From an uncultured Flavobacterium sp. (GTDB lineage: Bacteria; Bacteroidota; Bacteroidia; Flavobacteriales; Flavobacteriaceae): a stretch of DNA of 6,741 nucleotides. The notes under the pieces were generated by a model that saw nothing but the letters and a program-made list of their open reading frames with translations, was not told where the DNA came from and ran no database searches. Below are positions 6,212 to 6,741 of this stretch, piece by piece (the stretch's first letter is position 1; each line of letters opens with the position of its first letter). The stretch spans positions 1 to 6,741 of the forward strand of contig CAMLKV010000119.1 of NCBI GenBank assembly GCA_946480635.1, written 5' to 3'. The position numbers and the translations under genes are program-made.

Positions 6212-6741
6212 TTAAGCATTCATCAAGCTTTCAATCTCATCAGCTTCGATAGGAATATTGCGCATTAAGTTGAAAGGTTCTCCCTTTTCTTGAATTACCA
6301 CATCATCTTCTAAACGAATACCAAATCCTTCTGCTGGGATGTAAATGCCAGGTTCTACAGTGAATACCATATTAGCTTGCATTGGTTCATGTAATAGTCC
6401 GTAGTCATGAGTGTCTAAGCCTAAATGGTGAGATGTTCCATGCATGAAATATTTTTTATATGCTGGCCAATCAGGGTTTTCGTTTTGAACATCGGCTTTG
6501 TCAATTAAACCTAAACCTAACAATTCAGAAGTCATCACTTTACCAACTTCGATATGGTATTGTTTCCAAAGTGTTCCTGGAACCAGCATTTTAGTGGCTT
6601 CATTTTTCACATTCAAAACTGCATTGTAAACAGCGCGTTGTCTATCTGTAAATTTTCCTGAAACAGGAATTGTTCTTGTTAAGTCGCTTGAATAGTTTGC
6701 GTATTCAGCACCAACATCTAATAATAATAAATCACCAGCCT
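6212..6741 (-). CDS. Aminopeptidase P family metallopeptidase (M24B), C-terminal part
   Basis: The reading frame runs off the right edge of the window. 175 residues before the TAA are visible and the N-terminal part is missing; family members are commonly about 430 residues long. The enzyme removes the N-terminal residue from peptides with proline in second position, using two metal ions (usually Mn). All five ligands are visible, numbered from the first full codon in the window: D8 in LLLLDVG, D19 in SSDLTRT, H104 in GTSHHLG, E129 in FTVEPG and E144 in IRLEDD. The D-D spacing of 11 equals that of E. coli PepP (D260, D271). H100 and H111 match its H350 and H361. An apparent start at 6616 is an internal TTG (Leu) and not the true start, since homologous sequence including two metal ligands continues upstream. 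No signal peptide can be judged. A terminator follows the gene. Confidence 0.93.
   Translation of the reverse strand, partial: AGDLLLLDVGAEYANYSSDLTRTIPVSGKFTDRQRAVYNAVLNVKNEATKMLVPGTLWKQYHIEVGKVMTSELLGLGLIDKADVQNENPDWPAYKKYFMHGTSHHLGLDTHDYGLLHEPMQANMVFTVEPGIYIPAEGFGIRLEDDVVIQEKGEPFNLMRNIPIEADEIESLMNA

Noticed and set aside
6614..6616. Start of the aminopeptidase P gene at this TTG
   Set aside because: The same frame continues to the window edge with conserved M24 sequence, including two metal-binding Asp; the TTG encodes an internal Leu.
1..6741. A hidden defence, mobile or CRISPR-like system
   Set aside because: I found no transposase, integrase, direct-repeat array with spacers, tRNA or toxin-antitoxin pair. 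The AddB-like gene is a housekeeping repair subunit, and the other genes are common in Flavobacteriia.

Overview
The window looks like ordinary chromosomal DNA from a member of the Bacteroidota, most likely the Flavobacteriia (Flavobacterium or a close relative). It is AT-rich. Two start regions carry the Bacteroidota -7 motif TAnnTTTG. Ribosome-binding sites are A-rich rather than GGAGG-like. The protein set (OmpA with thrombospondin type 3 repeats, a ~920-residue AddB-like nuclease, a secreted S33-type hydrolase and an M24B aminopeptidase P) is typical of that class. The genus is an inference.

Plus strand, 1-4406. The window opens with the last 16 codons of a gene whose C-terminus resembles glycine C-acetyltransferase (Kbl). 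A 104-bp gap then carries a good promoter and a small inverted repeat. Next comes a 472-residue OmpA-family outer-membrane protein: signal peptide, beta-barrel, five 27-residue calcium-binding repeats, and a peptidoglycan-binding OmpA domain. A strong 12-bp hairpin terminator follows. Only about a dozen bases after its U-tract begins a 921-residue AddB-like PD-(D/E)XK exonuclease subunit, probably a partner in double-strand-break repair.

Minus strand, 4403-6741. Transcription here runs toward the addB-like gene. From right to left lie the C-terminal 175 residues of a metal-dependent aminopeptidase P with all its ligands visible, a rho-independent terminator, a secreted alpha/beta hydrolase of the prolyl-iminopeptidase type with an NGGPG motif, a 32-bp gap with its own -7 element, and a cytoplasmic alpha/beta hydrolase starting at GTG. 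The last gene overlaps the addB-like gene tail to tail by 4 bp.

The genes do not form one pathway: envelope anchoring, DNA repair, hydrolases and peptide turnover sit side by side. I see no mobile element, CRISPR array, RNA gene, phage or toxin-antitoxin signature, and no convincing evidence of a new multi-gene system. The points worth a second look are regulatory and architectural: the terminator squeezed against addB, the missing Fe-S cysteines in AddB, the cysteine-rich repeat linker in OmpA, and the overlapping convergent stops.
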